A stretch of 64,000 bases of DNA from Phytophthora sp. 'mugwort' (GCA_033558025.1 JAUCEF010000005.1:4464001-4528000), one strand, 5' to 3'. Numbered from the stretch's first letter, positions 12,901 to 23,697 are shown. The notes: generated by a model from the letters alone, not told the origin. Program-made: numbers and translations.

Positions 12901-13070
12901 GCCGAAAATGCTTCAATATTCTGTGAACTTTGACGTTCGCTTAGGACAGGGGCAATGCGGTCCCGCATTCCTCCGTTGATAGTTGACAGTCACGCATTGG
13001 AACAGTGTGACGCACCTCACAACGATATCCCGATTCGGTAACTGGTATCAATACTCATCAAAGAGTCACA
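9938..13070. other. Gene-poor region with unrecognised, decayed coding traces
   Basis: About 3 kb with no supportable gene. A plus-strand trace at 11042-11160 (PKWRSLAIVADGRGLQLPPFF) resembles the mid-region of DDE-type transposases, with further broken frames to about 11650. A run of 13 G residues lies at about 11164-11176. A perfect 14-bp palindrome, ACCGGTATACCGGT, lies at 12784-12797. Minus-strand frames near 12000-12260 and 12410-12610 are short and unrecognised. This looks like old, fragmented repeat DNA. Confidence 0.35.
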
Positions 13071-13286
13071 ATGAAAAGTCGTCAATTATTAGCATATTTA
13101 GTAGCCTACGCGTCTCCTGTATTATCATCTGAATCAACCTCGCTCACCAGCATTAATGACACAGCTCATAGCGATGCCCTCAATCAAATCAGCTGCTGCT
13201 CCTTTAATTCGTCGAGAAGAGTGCCACCCGTCGCCATGACGCCTCGAGTCCATTCCCACTGTATTCGGCCGATCCCTTGTTTCTAG
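13071..13286 (+). CDS. Candidate small secreted protein, 71 residues (weak)
   Basis: Open frame of 71 codons. Its N-terminus is signal-peptide-like: a basic MKSR start, a hydrophobic stretch QLLAYLVAYASPVL, then small residues that could form a cleavage site near residue 19-20. The mature part is short, Ser/Thr-rich, and holds four cysteines (a CC pair, then two near the end). No RXLR or other translocation motif is present. It sits in a transposon-rich gap, where oomycete secreted proteins are often found. It may equally be a chance frame. Confidence 0.22.
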   Translation: MKSRQLLAYLVAYASPVLSSESTSLTSINDTAHSDALNQISCCSFNSSRRVPPVAMTPRVHSHCIRPIPCF

Positions 13287-15034
13287 CGCTAACACCTTAG
13301 AGGAATTACTTTAACGAAGGATATGAACCTACGTAACGGGGTCATCTTCTGTTGCTTGACGCAGCTTTCTATATATCCCTGTTGGCCATGCCTTATTCTT
13401 CTTGACAGAACACTGCGCTTCTAGATTACCCCTGTCGCGTATCCCACCACAATAGGAGCTTTCGTTGAAATTCGTAAGCATCACCACGTAGGTTGGGGAA
13501 GAACTGCCTAAGTACTTGACGTGAGCACGTTCAGCTTATCAAGCTCAGTAAAGGACTCCCTGTGCCGAGTTCAAATGAATGGCGATTGGCTGTCGAACTT
13601 GACAGCAACCGGTATAGTATCAGTAAACATGTATTAATATGTTTGCACCATAACATATGCGGAAATGAGACCATTTCCAAAAATCTACTTTATGATTGAT
13701 CTTACATGGGGCTGTCATCTACAAGCGGGGGAATGTGGTACGTGTATTAATATGGGAAAATCCCGAAGGTAGACTTGATTTAAAAACATTTTCAAATGGG
13801 GGCCCACTAGAAACTGAAACCCTCCGAACTCAGTTTAGCCTCCACAATCAGATCAAGATGACCAACAACAAGACAACACGGGAGATGCTGAGCTAGATGG
13901 ACTTCCAGGTGGACCTGTCGGTCATGAAGTAGGCGCGCCACGTGGCGTTCGACGAGATGTTCGACATGGAGCTCCGGCCTGCGACCTGAAGGAGCTAATG
14001 CAGAAGTGGTAGCTTGTTAAATATGCCGTCATTTTTAAGGTGATAAGGACGATGTGGATGGGGCACCTGCCCCAGCTCGCGTCCTCCAGTCACCCTACCA
14101 CTTCACTCACTACTCCACTACGATCAGTGCTGCACTAGACGACACGATGGGGGTCGACGCACGCGATGCAGGCCCGTTTCTTCTCGCTGCGGGGATTTGT
14201 CTCGCTCGAGGACGAAGGGCTCGCTGAGTACATGCCATACCCTGCTTCTCAGCGCACGCTGAAGCTCTCGTCTAAGAGCTTGTGGACTGTCGATCCGTGA
14301 CGATGTCGATACAGGGTTCCGTCATTGACCTGCTGGGCGCTCGAGATTTGCTGAGTGGCATTATCGAGAAAGAAGCCCATCATGAAGTCTTAAGCGGTAC
14401 ATCAATTGCAGGTCACGTTTGTTGCATGTGACCAACTAATATATTTTATGCTTTAATATTTGGTGCTCAGGACCGTCGGCCAATATCGTCAACTCCCCAG
14501 CTTTCGAAGATGGATGTTGTAAGATCCTCGATGAGAGAGAGGATATACTGACGCCCTCCGAGCGACAAGCATTGCGCCGTCCCATTCACAGCGAAGACCG
14601 GGTGGAGGATGGCTCGCTAAAGTGGGGTTCGCTGAACTCATCTTAAAGCGCCGCAAGACAACAGTGTCCGCCATGTCGTACCGGCTCGTCTTGTCATACC
14701 GCCCATCTTCATCCTCCTTTAGCGGCTGTTTAATACGGCCCAGGGAGATGCTTGGGCATGAACGACAGGCAGTTACCCCGCTGGCTGTGGAGATGATACT
14801 GCTTTTTATATCAATTCGTCTTAATGGGACGCACGTGTCGTTAACAGGTGCGTTTAATACCAACCAGGGAATATGTCGCTAACAACTGATGAACATGCTG
14901 AGCACGCATGTGCATTTTAGCGCCTTAATGCATTGATTCGTCCTATCCTAGGAAATAGCGCGTTGGCTTCTGGAGCTGCATGCGCTGACCCACTTCATTC
15001 TGCTGCTTGCAACTCGTTTTAAAAAGCATTATTT
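13287..15034. other. Unassigned decayed coding-like sequence
   Basis: Plus-strand traces such as FFSSLRGFVSLEDEGLAEYM near 14180-14240 and LKLSSKSLWTVD near 14260 look coding-derived. They are broken by stops and I cannot assign them. A near-palindrome (AAACATGTATTAATATGTTT) lies around 13627-13646. No supported gene. Confidence 0.3.
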
Positions 15035-15039
15035 TTGGA

Positions 15040-15338
15040 ACCCCTGGCAGCGGGTCACTACGCACAACACGACGCTCTACAACGGAACGCTCATAAAGCT
15101 GGTACGTCGATCAGCCTGGCACATTACGCTATGATGCATCATCACGCGACGGTCTTGGGACGCGATGCAGAGGTGTGCAAACCCGAGCGGTGGATTAACC
15201 AAGACCTAACCAACTCATCCAAAACTGGCCGCGTCTGTGTTTGGAGATGCACTTCGCCCTCTCGGAGATGAAGATTGCCCTCCTGACGATCATCAGCAGG
15301 TTCGAAATTCAAACCGTGGAAAGACCCGCTCAACTACA

Positions 15339-15346
<8 letters not shown>
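15040..15346 (+). pseudogene. Cytochrome P450 C-terminal relic
   Basis: Fragment of a P450 gene related to the intact copies at 22111 and 26686. With one frame change it reads TTLYNGTLIK, then AGTSISLAHYAMMHHHATVL and KPERWINQ. These match LYEGTQIKAGTQVIMPHYAM and NPERWIDP of the 22111 gene. After a gap in which the haem loop should lie, MHFALSEMKIALLTIISRF matches MKFALAEVKITLAKLLSQF. The haem-binding cysteine is gone and the N-terminal four fifths of the gene are missing. It ends at a TA microsatellite. The relic lies about 7 kb upstream of the intact cluster in the same orientation. Confidence 0.75.
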
Positions 15347-15372
<26 letters not shown>

Positions 15373-15373
15373 T
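15338..15373. repeat. TA dinucleotide microsatellite
   Basis: About 36 bp of alternating T and A with one interruption. It abuts the end of the P450 relic and may mark the break where its 3' end was lost. Confidence 0.9.
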
Positions 15374-15747
15374 TTATGCTGTTGTCTTCGGGCCTTCGGA
15401 CGTACTCTTCAAGGCCCTGAAGCAACAGCATTAAAGGTTGGAAAAAAATCCGTTTTGTATGTTATGGCATTTCTCAGTGTTACCAAGTGGGGCCGACGGG
15501 TGCCAATATTTATTATTGGCATTTACAGGAGCAGTATAATATCAAATGCCTCCATTAATTGCAATAAATAATTTTCAGACGACAATTGAAGTAACCGGTT
15601 AACGCGAGCCAGTGGGACACCGGCTAACAGTGGACGAATAACTGCAGTCACTTGCCGTCTACGTCTAGGTCGCCTTCAGATTGTTAACGCGGAGTCTCAC
15701 ATTCGATTCTGCCATGTACTGCGCACGCACTCACCCGCCTCGCGACG
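15374..15747. other. Spacer between the P450 relic and the hAT relic
   Basis: No supported gene. A 5' edge of the hAT element could lie here, but no terminal inverted repeat was recognised. Confidence 0.4.
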
Positions 15748-17270
15748 ATGAACATGAATGTTGCCGCCTACTTCTACAAGCACCTGGCAAACGGGACTTC
15801 TGGCTGCAAGCTGTGTGATACAGCGCGCAAGCAAGCTCCGGCACTGGGTACAGAACCTGATCGGATATCTTTCGGCAAAGCATGATGACTACCAAGCCAT
15901 TTATAAGTCGGCATCGGCGACTCAACCACTGAGCGATTTCGGTTTCGTCTCAGAGATCACCAACAACCGGTACCAGTGGATGAGAAAGATTGCTGCTCAA
16001 AACCTGACTATTATGGAGGTGGGCAACGACCTGACACGCTCCATGTCGAGCAGGAAGCCTATTCCATCGAGGACGCTCACAAAACTGATGGAGTGTCAAG
16101 GTCGGTTCTGCGCTGGAGACTGCGATGGGCGAGCCTTTCGGTTTGGTAATTGTCGGATGGTCGCTCGCATCGCTCCACTACATCGGCATTTTTGCTGTCT
16201 ACGATGTCAACGACAAGTGGTGTCAACCCCTACTCGGCATATCGCCTCTCGATGAAAGTCATCAGACGCCGACGCTCACACCAACTGATGAGCACCGTAC
16301 TCAGCGTCTACAACAAGACGCTTGTGATAATACGCTTCCTTATTGTGGACAACCGCGTGGTAAACAAGGATATTGCATCAAAGCTCGGTATTCCTGTTGT
16401 GGGATGCGCTAGCCACAGGTTTAACTTGGCGGCCAACAAGTTCTAAGCGGACTCTGAGGATTTTCTTGAGGATGTCAACTCGCTGATGCTCCAGCTGCGG
16501 AAGCCCAACAACTTCACGGAGCTGGCCAAACATACGGATCTCCACACCATAAAGCGCAACATAACCCGCTGGTCTTTGACATTCGCTATGGTGGAGCGCT
16601 ACATTCGTAACCTGGCCAAAATCAAGAAAGTGGATGCTGCGGAAGCGATGGTGTCAATGGGTAGACGCTGTCGACAACTTGTCGCTCCCTGTGAAGGCCT
16701 CAAAAAGCCGAGCAACGTCTGCAAACGCCTATAACGAGAGGACAGTGACGCGGTGGTGCGAGTACTGTTCGATTCGGTCAAAGCGGAGTTTCTAGTGATG
16801 GGCAACTACCTCAAGACCGGGGCCAAGATTGCACATTCTCCTGCCTTCGAAGCATCTGTTATCAAGACGATGAACGGCCAAACCTTGACTACCACAGATA
16901 AGCAAACGCTAGCTGATAGAGACGGCTAAGCCCATGCGCAAGCCCCGTGAGAACGATTACGCTGCGGAGTTTCTGCTAGCTAATACCAAGAAGCAGAAGC
17001 CAAGCCACTATGAGAACAAGAACAACAAGCTCGTGTCGCTCATCCCGCCTACTTCGAATGCCGTAGAGCGGCTTTCCAGCAGCACAAGTTGTTCCTGACC
17101 CCCCAGCGCAGCTGCATGACGCCGACGAACTTTGAGACGATAATGCTCCTCCGTGCTAACATGGATATGTGGAGTGCGTCGACTATAGCTATTGCCGAAG
17201 CCCAGGTTACTGACTAGCTGAGGTGGCTCACTAAGGAGGACATGTCGATTTGCCGATCAGTTACGCTACC
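15748..17270 (+). pseudogene. hAT-superfamily transposase relic with BED-type finger
   Basis: Decayed hAT transposase. The N-terminus near 15750-15900 has a BED-finger-like pattern: CKLCD, then LIGYLSAKHDDY about 25 residues later in a shifted frame. The middle includes LVIVGWSLASLHYIGIFAVY near 16140. The block near 16340-16445 (DNRVVNKDIASKLGIPVVGC followed by ASHRFNLA) and RWSLTFAMVERYIRN near 16570 are typical of hAT cores. Near 17030-17090 SLIPPTSNAVERL marks the C-terminal dimerisation region. Several stops and frameshifts interrupt it. Target duplication and terminal repeats were not identified. Confidence 0.72.
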
Positions 17271-18310
17271 ACAAAATAAACTTGGTACATACTGTATTCC
17301 CCCTGTTACAAGCGCCGCTATGTTATAAACTTCATTTTATTTATCCATATTTCTCCACTATTAGTTTTGGTTTCAGCTTTGCCACAAGCGTCAGAGCCGC
17401 AAAATAAGTGGCCCGGACACAATCGGAAGCGCAAGACATGGGAAGGCCACGAATCAGCGCTACATACCTGAGATTGTACACACCGCTAGCTATCATACCA
17501 ATTTAAATGAATCCCAAAGCGCAGCGTCGTCGTCGCGGCCGTCTCTGAGAAAACGACGCGTGCACACGACCATTCTGCTCTCCCTATTTGACGGTGATTG
17601 TAACCGCGACTGAATGATGTTTTCACGTCCGGGTTAGGTGTATAGGTCTTGTATGTATATGAAGACCTATACGCCTACCCCGAGTCTAAACAACTGCGCT
17701 AAATTACCAGGACCCGTCCATGAATATTGCGAAATATGATAAATAATTGACGTTATTATTTTTGGCCTTAGTGTGACTTGAATATTGTCCCAATTTTGAT
17801 ACTCTATAAGGACTTCGTAATCGGACTTCGGGGTGGTTAGGCTGATACTAAACCTAGATTATAATTTTGCAAAACGGACGTCTGCTGCGTGTATAGTTAA
17901 CCTTTTTTTCACCGGCATCAGGCCAGAGTTACTTTCGATTGCGAAATCAAGATACAAGAAATTCTCACAAACGAAGGAATCACCGACACGAGTCACGTCC
18001 GGCCCCACCATTTTCTAAGGCGTCCCTAAGAACACAAGTTTGCTTACTTGGGTCGAGGTGCGCCAGTATCGATGCTCGTCGCACCAGAATTGTCGTTGCT
18101 TTAAAGCATACCGATTCCTTGGCGGTCAGCACCATTTAATGTCTGCAGCCATTCTATTTGTCTTCCTGCGACCGGATAGAGCTTGGTCTAACTTTGTTGT
18201 AGTTGATGACTTGCTTGAAAGGCAAATGTCAAAGTGAGTAGATTAGAACGGCTAACCCTGTCCGTTACGTCTCCCTAAATGCCTACTCCCTGTTGTCTTC
18301 CTTGTAATCT
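17271..18310. other. Non-coding spacer with a long hairpin
   Basis: No supported gene. It contains the inverted repeat at 17635-17677 and AT-rich stretches. Confidence 0.4.
17635..17677. repeat. Inverted repeat, 16-bp arms
   Basis: Arms at 17635-17650 and 17662-17677 match in 15 of 16 positions, around an 11-bp loop. The core is GTATAGGTCTT and its reverse complement. It could be the centre of a small foldback element or a structured transcript end. Confidence 0.8.
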
Positions 18311-19450
18311 TCATGCGTGCGCTTGTGCAAACACCGGTCTGGGTCCTCCGAACCACCCAGGTGTACGCTGACGACGAAGCAACGCGAGGCATTGGGCAGA
18401 TACCGCGACAAAGGTGCAGTGGCTCGGTTTGACTTCACAGTCAGCGGTGGGTATGCTGTGCTGCGGGCGAAGATGGCGTCTAAGTTTGAGGCTATTGTCA
18501 GTAAGGAAGCGGCTAGACTCAGCTACGAAGGTGTACTTAAATTTGAGCAACAATGCCTCCCAGAAGCTTTTCCAGCCCATTGCAAGTGCTGACCAAGACC
18601 TGACTATACAGGTCGAGATGGTCTGACGGCGCGTTCGTCTCTGAAAACACGGCCGCTCCGAGTTCCAGTTGTTCGTGTACATGAGCGGCCGGCCCCTCTA
18701 GGACCGTAAGACGGGCGACACAGCCACGCATCCAAGAGCAGATCCCTCGAGTAGCTGAGTCTTTGCGTGAGAGGCAAGTATCGGCTGGGCCTCTACAACG
18801 CTTACATGGCTACAACACAAGCAAGACAACCACCGGAGGCTCCTCTTGAAGTGCCAACGGATAAGACATTTCAGCAACTTAATTAATGAACAGCAACGAA
18901 ATATCGATGAAACGCGGCAGCTGCGGTAGGAATGCACAGCAATGTATACCCGCTCATTCATATCGCGCTACGCGACATTGAGTTCCTGTTCATGCGAATG
19001 TACGCTACTTATGCCGCCGCGTATTAGGACCTCCCGACTAAAATCTACACCCTCAATTTCGTGCGCCCAGCCGTGATCCCGTTGGGTCTCCGTTATCAGA
19101 GAGCCATACATCAATGGTGAGGAGCACAAAGGTGGTGGGGCCTTTATATTTCAATGTTAAGTTTTCATCACTAAGTCGCAGTGTCTATATAGATTAAATC
19201 CTACATTGTCTTGACTTCTGGTACACATCTCCATAGCCCGCCAAGGGGTTCTCCCGGAATATCATGTTTCTATAGTTCTGTACCCATCGTTTTAAAAGTG
19301 AAATTGCACCTTGATTGAATATAGCTCGGGTAAATATGGTGGAAGAAGGAAAAGGAGCACGCCTGTCGAGTGTACGAGGTTTTTGGTCAAGCGGTACATA
19401 TGAACGCGGGCATTCTTCAAAATCTGGATCGAACGGGAAGTGGCCAAGGG
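18311..19450. other. Unrecognised coding-like sequence
   Basis: Plus-strand traces (KQREALGRYRDKGAVARFD near 18380; LGLYNAYMATTQARQPPEAP near 18790) look like remnants of a protein-coding repeat, broken by stops. I cannot assign them. No supported intact gene. Confidence 0.3.
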
Positions 19451-19846
19451 TTAAAAAAAGGTAAGATCTTTGTGCGCACTACTTCTAGAAAGTTGTTCGG
19501 GTAAAAGTGCCTTCAACATTACCCAAGCAAAACAAAGCCTGTGATATCGGTCGCGGCAAGCAAAGAAGGAATCGATACAATTGCAGGTTTTCGCGCGAGG
19601 TGACCATGCCTGTTGACGCAGCATCGATTGCCCGTCTTTCGTAGTCTCATCAACAAAAACAAGCTGGTTAGTGAAGAAGTAAAATGGAATCAACCGTGTA
19701 AGATATTGTCTCCATTCGGCCGGAACACTTTCTTGTGCGAGCTGGTTAAAAATATCTCGACCAAGCTGCAACACCCGACACACTGTGGCATCCGAAACAG
19801 TGTCAATAAGGGAGAAGCGTTTAGTAATGGCGTCTTAAATTTTTTT
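19451..19846 (-). pseudogene. Tc1/mariner-like transposase fragment
   Basis: Minus-strand open segment of about 130 codons. It reads ITKRFSLIDTVSDATVCRVL (a helix-turn-helix-like part), then QLVFVDETTKDGQSMLRQQ. The VDE block in the second part is the first catalytic aspartate region of IS630/Tc1/mariner DDE transposases. The rest of the catalytic core is missing or scrambled. Probably a dead fragment. Confidence 0.55.
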
Positions 19847-19962
19847 AAATAAACAGGGTGAACTTTTACGTAGTCGTAAGTAAAGGTGAGAACTTCGCGA
19901 GGCCATCAAGATGAGCGCTGCTTCTCTCAGATCTTCTTGTTAAGTTATCAGTCGACTAGAAA

Positions 19963-20030
19963 TGCTGTACGCATACAGCAGAATTAGAGCTCTCAGGGAC
20001 GTCGTATGCATACAGCAGAATTAGAGCTCT
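19963..20030. repeat. Hairpin plus 23-bp direct repeat
   Basis: A 23-bp unit starting GCATACAGCAGAATTAG occurs exactly at 19971-19993 and 20008-20030. The first copy overlaps a perfect hairpin, TGCTGTA-CGCA-TACAGCA, at 19963-19980. This could be an element end or a slippage duplication. Confidence 0.85.
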
Positions 20031-20364
20031 CTATCTTAAGTCTTGCGAGTAAGCCATTGTAAGTGTGAAAACTCGGAAGGGCGAGGTGGTTGGCGGCATT
20101 CGGGCTTTTTCGTCTTCGACGGCCTAAAGATCTGAGCGATCGTGCCTCTAATCTGAGCCGTATCGCTAGCACATATCCTAGCAAAGTAGACTTGACACCC
20201 TAGTCCTTTGTTTGTCAATCTGAGTTTAACAGGCAGCTTGGGACCCGTGACTAAGCGGGCGGAGATACGTAAGCGAGGCTGTGTTTTTAATACATCAACG
20301 ATTTCGGATTACCTTATATGAATCCCATATAGTTTTTGCTAGTCTATCGCGCATGTTGCTCGTC

Positions 20365-21686
20365 TCTCCTTAAGTTCCGGTTGTGTTCTCAGCGAAGGCC
20401 AGACGAAGTTCATCCGTGGCGTCATCGGAGTCATCATCTCCTTCCAGTTCATTTCCGATCATCAGGCAAGTCATTTTGTACACGGATAAAATTGTGAAGC
20501 ACGCAGCACGCTCTCACTGTTTTTGCCTGCATTCAACTGAGAATTCAGAAGGACACTTTAGGATAGGGAATCGTCGATTTAAAACGCCGAAGGCTCTTTC
20601 GATGACATTGCGTGCCTGAGCATGCCTCAAATTGTACAGTTCTTTGTAGTTACATGGTCTACGATAACAATAATTATTAGCTGGAGGTTCATTGCACACG
20701 CATTCAACAGTACTCTTACCGTTCGTTGGCCTGACCCCATTCGTTTTTTTTTTTGTTGGGTTAATTGATATCGAACTCTTCGATATGGAGTCATCACGTC
20801 CTTTTTGAAAGTCCGTACCCAGCATCACCTAGATCAAACAGTCCTTGAAGAGTCCGGAATCCCTTCCGCCTAGCGTCGGCAAGCACGGTGGAGTCTGCTG
20901 CCGATCCTGAACCCACTCGTATTATTAATAATGCTTAACCATGTTGCAATACGAAATCTTGTACCTTCCCAACCCGACAGTACATAAACAAACTGCATGT
21001 CGAACGTACAAGCTGCAAATACGTTCTGGCTAAGCTTCCCGGTTCTATCACGAAAAGACTTCGCCCTCTCTCTCGGCACATGTGCAGGAATGTGTTTTCC
21101 ATCAAAAGTAAGACGACATTGATCAAACTGGCCGGCGTACTTTGGTTCTTGCTGTAATAGTGTGGATGGCGTGTCTGGTAGAACAAGGTAAGTAGCAGCC
21201 ATGTTACACACGACGTCCAAGACTCGGTAGAAGAGCCCATGAAACGGTCAATGCACAGTTAGAAATGGATTAGCAGCAGCCAATTCAAAATGTTAAACCG
21301 TACCGGTGAACTGTTTCCCCGCTAAGCTGAAATCGCTCTCGATGGTCGCTGTTGGACGCGTGTCTAGAGACGCAATAGAGAAGCATGGCAGCCTCTCCTC
21401 GACGCTAACCCGAGACCAATTGCTTTGTGGATTTTCGCTTTCCAGAGCGATACAAAAGCGCCTGAAGACTGGCTTTGTCATGCGATAGCTTGTGAACATT
21501 CTTCGCGTTGCCCTCGATTAGATCGGCTACCCAATTCGATCCAGTAAGAATCGACGTGTGGAGAGGTTCTTTCTCGAAGTACGTGATACCATAATACCTT
21601 GCAACGAGGGCCAACACATTCACAACGTCGTCATCACCATCACAATCATCCGCTTCCAGCATGACGTCGTTCTCACTCATTGGCAA
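20365..21686 (-). pseudogene. PIF/Harbinger transposase, lightly decayed
   Basis: Minus-strand transposase with most of its length still visible. The start at 21686 (MPMSENDVMLEADD) leads, through one frameshift near 21480, into RMTKPVFRRFCIALESE and RPTATIESDFSLAGKQF. The DDE_Tnp_4 core follows: QCRLTFDGKHIPAH with the first catalytic Asp, then NVFAACTFDMQFVYVLSGWE near 20960-21010. It continues as KELYNLRHAQARNVIERAFG and VLNRRFPILKCPS near 20540-20640, and an acidic C-terminus, including ELEGDDDSDDATDELRLAF, near 20395-20450. Few stops compared with other relics here, so it is the youngest-looking DNA transposon in the 6-22 kb gap. The MYB-like partner protein of Harbinger elements was not found, nor were element ends. 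Confidence 0.72.
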
Positions 21687-22110
21687 TTAGACTGTGAAAG
21701 GTCGCCTCCGCGTTTGGATCGCCGCGATCCACGTAGATCGCAAACGGCACAGGGATTGCGATCTATTCTATTTCGTGATTTCCAACGAGGGTTCCAAACA
21801 CGGAAAATGCGATTTCAACATCACGAAATATTTTGCAAGTTTTCAAAAGATCGTGATACATAATGCAGTGGATCCAAACAGGCCCTAAGACATCGACATT
21901 GCCAAAATGTGTGAAAGGCACAATACAATATAATATATTTTTTTCCAATATTTGAACAGCATAAGATATGTTATATCATATGCTGTAGTAACGTGAGATT
22001 TTATCATATGACTGTAGCAAAGTGAGAATACCTTATCCAAGTTGAAGTGTCCGACCCCACATTACTAAATATCCATTCGTTCGAACCCTTGACCGCCTGG
22101 ACGAGTCGAG
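21687..22110. other. Upstream region of the first P450 gene
   Basis: No gene. It holds the imperfect palindrome and tandem repeat listed separately, and an AT-rich stretch at about 21925-21950. Confidence 0.45.
21958..22030. repeat. Imperfect palindrome and 28-bp tandem repeat upstream of P450
   Basis: At 21958-21984 the outer 12 bases (AGCATAAGATAT) pair with the other end (ATATCATATGCT) with one mismatch. Overlapping it, two 28-bp units at 21975-22002 and 22003-22030 share most positions (ATCATATG, CTGTAG and GTGAGA blocks). It lies about 80-150 bp before the ATG at 22111. Regulatory use is possible but unproven; a foldback-element remnant is the alternative. Confidence 0.6.
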
Positions 22111-23697
22111 ATGAAACTTGAATCTACCGCTGCGTGGGTATCGCCCACCTCGGTCGCCATGTCCTGCGTGGCCGTTCTGCTCGTGTACTTGGTGATGCCT
22201 TCAGCGCACGACCGTGCCGTGAAGAATCTACCGACGCCCGAAGGGGGGAATATGATCCTGCGCCATAGTCTGGAGATCATCAGGGCACAGAAGTCAGGGA
22301 AATTCCATGACTGGGCCCTCAGCTACTGTCGCAAGTTTCAGGGCAAGCCGTGGTGCCTCCGGGCCGTCGGGAAACACCCAACGATCGTAGTCTGCTGCCC
22401 TGAAGCCTTCGAGGACATTCTGAAGACGCAGTTTGACGCATTCGACAAGAGCCCATCGGTCTCGGAGGCCCTGCACGATGTGCTGGGTCAAGGAATCTTC
22501 GCTATCAGCGGACCGTTGTGGCAGCATCAACGCAAGACTGCGAGCCATTTGTTCACCGCGCAGATGATGCAGTACGCTATGGAGGTGGTCGTCCCGGAGA
22601 AGGGCGAGGAGCTGGTGAGGCGGCTGGAAGAGACTTGTCGGAAGGAGACGCAAGCCGAGCGAGTGGTGAGCATGAAGCGACTCTTGGACTTGTACACGAT
22701 GGATATCTTCGCCAAGGTCGGGTTTGACGTCGATCTCCATGGCGTGGAGTCGGACCAGAACGCGGAGCTGCTGGATTCGTTCGAGCGGATATCTGCGCGA
22801 CTGCTACAGCGTATTCAGCAGCCGGTATGGACCTGGAAGCTGCTGCGCTGGTTTAACGTCGGCGCAGAAAAGCAGTTGGCCGAGGACGTCACGGCGATAA
22901 ACGATTTGGTGTACGGGGTCATCTCGCGCTCAATTGAAGAGAAGAATCGACAGGGGTCGAACGAGAGTTCGCGAAAAGACCTTATCGCGCTGTTTATTGA
23001 GAAATCGACAGTCGAGTACACCAAGGGCGTTCACACGAAGAAGGACCTCAAGTTAATGCGCGACTTCGTCATCAGCTTCCTGGCAGCTGGGCGGGAGACA
23101 ACGGCGACGACGATGTCGTGGGTGATTTTGATGATGAACAGGTATCCAAAGGTCCTGCAGCGCGTTCGACAGGAACTAATGGACAAGTTTCCCGACCTTG
23201 CGAGTGGCAAACTTCGTTCTCTAAGCTTGGAGGACGTCCAGCAGCTCGTTTACCTCGAGGCCACCATCCGAGAAACCTTGCGTCTTTTCCCCGTCGTTGC
23301 CATTTCTGGGCGCTCCGCGACGCGAGACGTACGTCTCTACGAGGGCACGCAGATCAAGGCAGGGACGCAAGTGATCATGCCTCATTATGCGATGGGGCGG
23401 ATGCCGACAGTGTGGGGTCATGACGTCGATGAATTCAATCCGGAGCGCTGGATTGATCCAACGACTAGAAAAATCAAGATGGTGTCTCCATTCGCCTTCA
23501 GCGTGTTCCTCGGTGGGCCGCGCATTTGTCTGGGCATGAAGTTTGCGCTGGCGGAGGTGAAGATCACGCTCGCTAAGCTCTTAAGCCAGTTCGACTTTAA
23601 GACGGCGAGAGACCCCTTCGACTACACGTACCGGTCGTCCATCACGCTGCAGATCAAGGGTCCACTCGACGTCATCGTGTCTCGCCTTAACGACTAA
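22111..23697 (+). CDS. Cytochrome P450 (CYP86/CYP4-like), copy 1
   Basis: Intronless 528-residue microsomal P450. A single N-terminal membrane anchor spans about residues 9-30 (SVAMSCVAVLLVYLVMPS). The I-helix oxygen-activation motif AAGRETTAT lies near 324-332. The K-helix ExxR is ETLR near 387-390 in EATIRETLRLFP. The PERW region is NPERWIDP. The haem loop FLGGPRICLG places the iron ligand at Cys473 with the usual Arg two residues before it. All expected catalytic features are present and the length is normal. Sequence style (WxxHQRKTASHLF, GRxATRDV) resembles fatty-acid hydroxylases of the CYP86/CYP4 group; oomycetes carry their own families of this kind, and I cannot assign the number. 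A likely role is fatty-acid or lipid hydroxylation at the ER. Confidence 0.93.
   Translation: MKLESTAAWVSPTSVAMSCVAVLLVYLVMPSAHDRAVKNLPTPEGGNMILRHSLEIIRAQKSGKFHDWALSYCRKFQGKPWCLRAVGKHPTIVVCCPEAFEDILKTQFDAFDKSPSVSEALHDVLGQGIFAISGPLWQHQRKTASHLFTAQMMQYAMEVVVPEKGEELVRRLEETCRKETQAERVVSMKRLLDLYTMDIFAKVGFDVDLHGVESDQNAELLDSFERISARLLQRIQQPVWTWKLLRWFNVGAEKQLAEDVTAINDLVYGVISRSIEEKNRQGSNESSRKDLIALFIEKSTVEYTKGVHTKKDLKLMRDFVISFLAAGRETTATTMSWVILMMNRYPKVLQRVRQELMDKFPDLASGKLRSLSLEDVQQLVYLEATIRETLRLFPVVAISGRSATRDVRLYEGTQIKAGTQVIMPHYAMGRMPTVWGHDVDEFNPERWIDPTTRKIKMVSPFAFSVFLGGPRICLGMKFALAEVKITLAKLLSQFDFKTARDPFDYTYRSSITLQIKGPLDVIVSRLND

Noticed and set aside
15338..15373. TA-rich run considered as an origin or promoter element
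   Set aside because: A plain dinucleotide microsatellite at the break of a pseudogene; no supporting signals.
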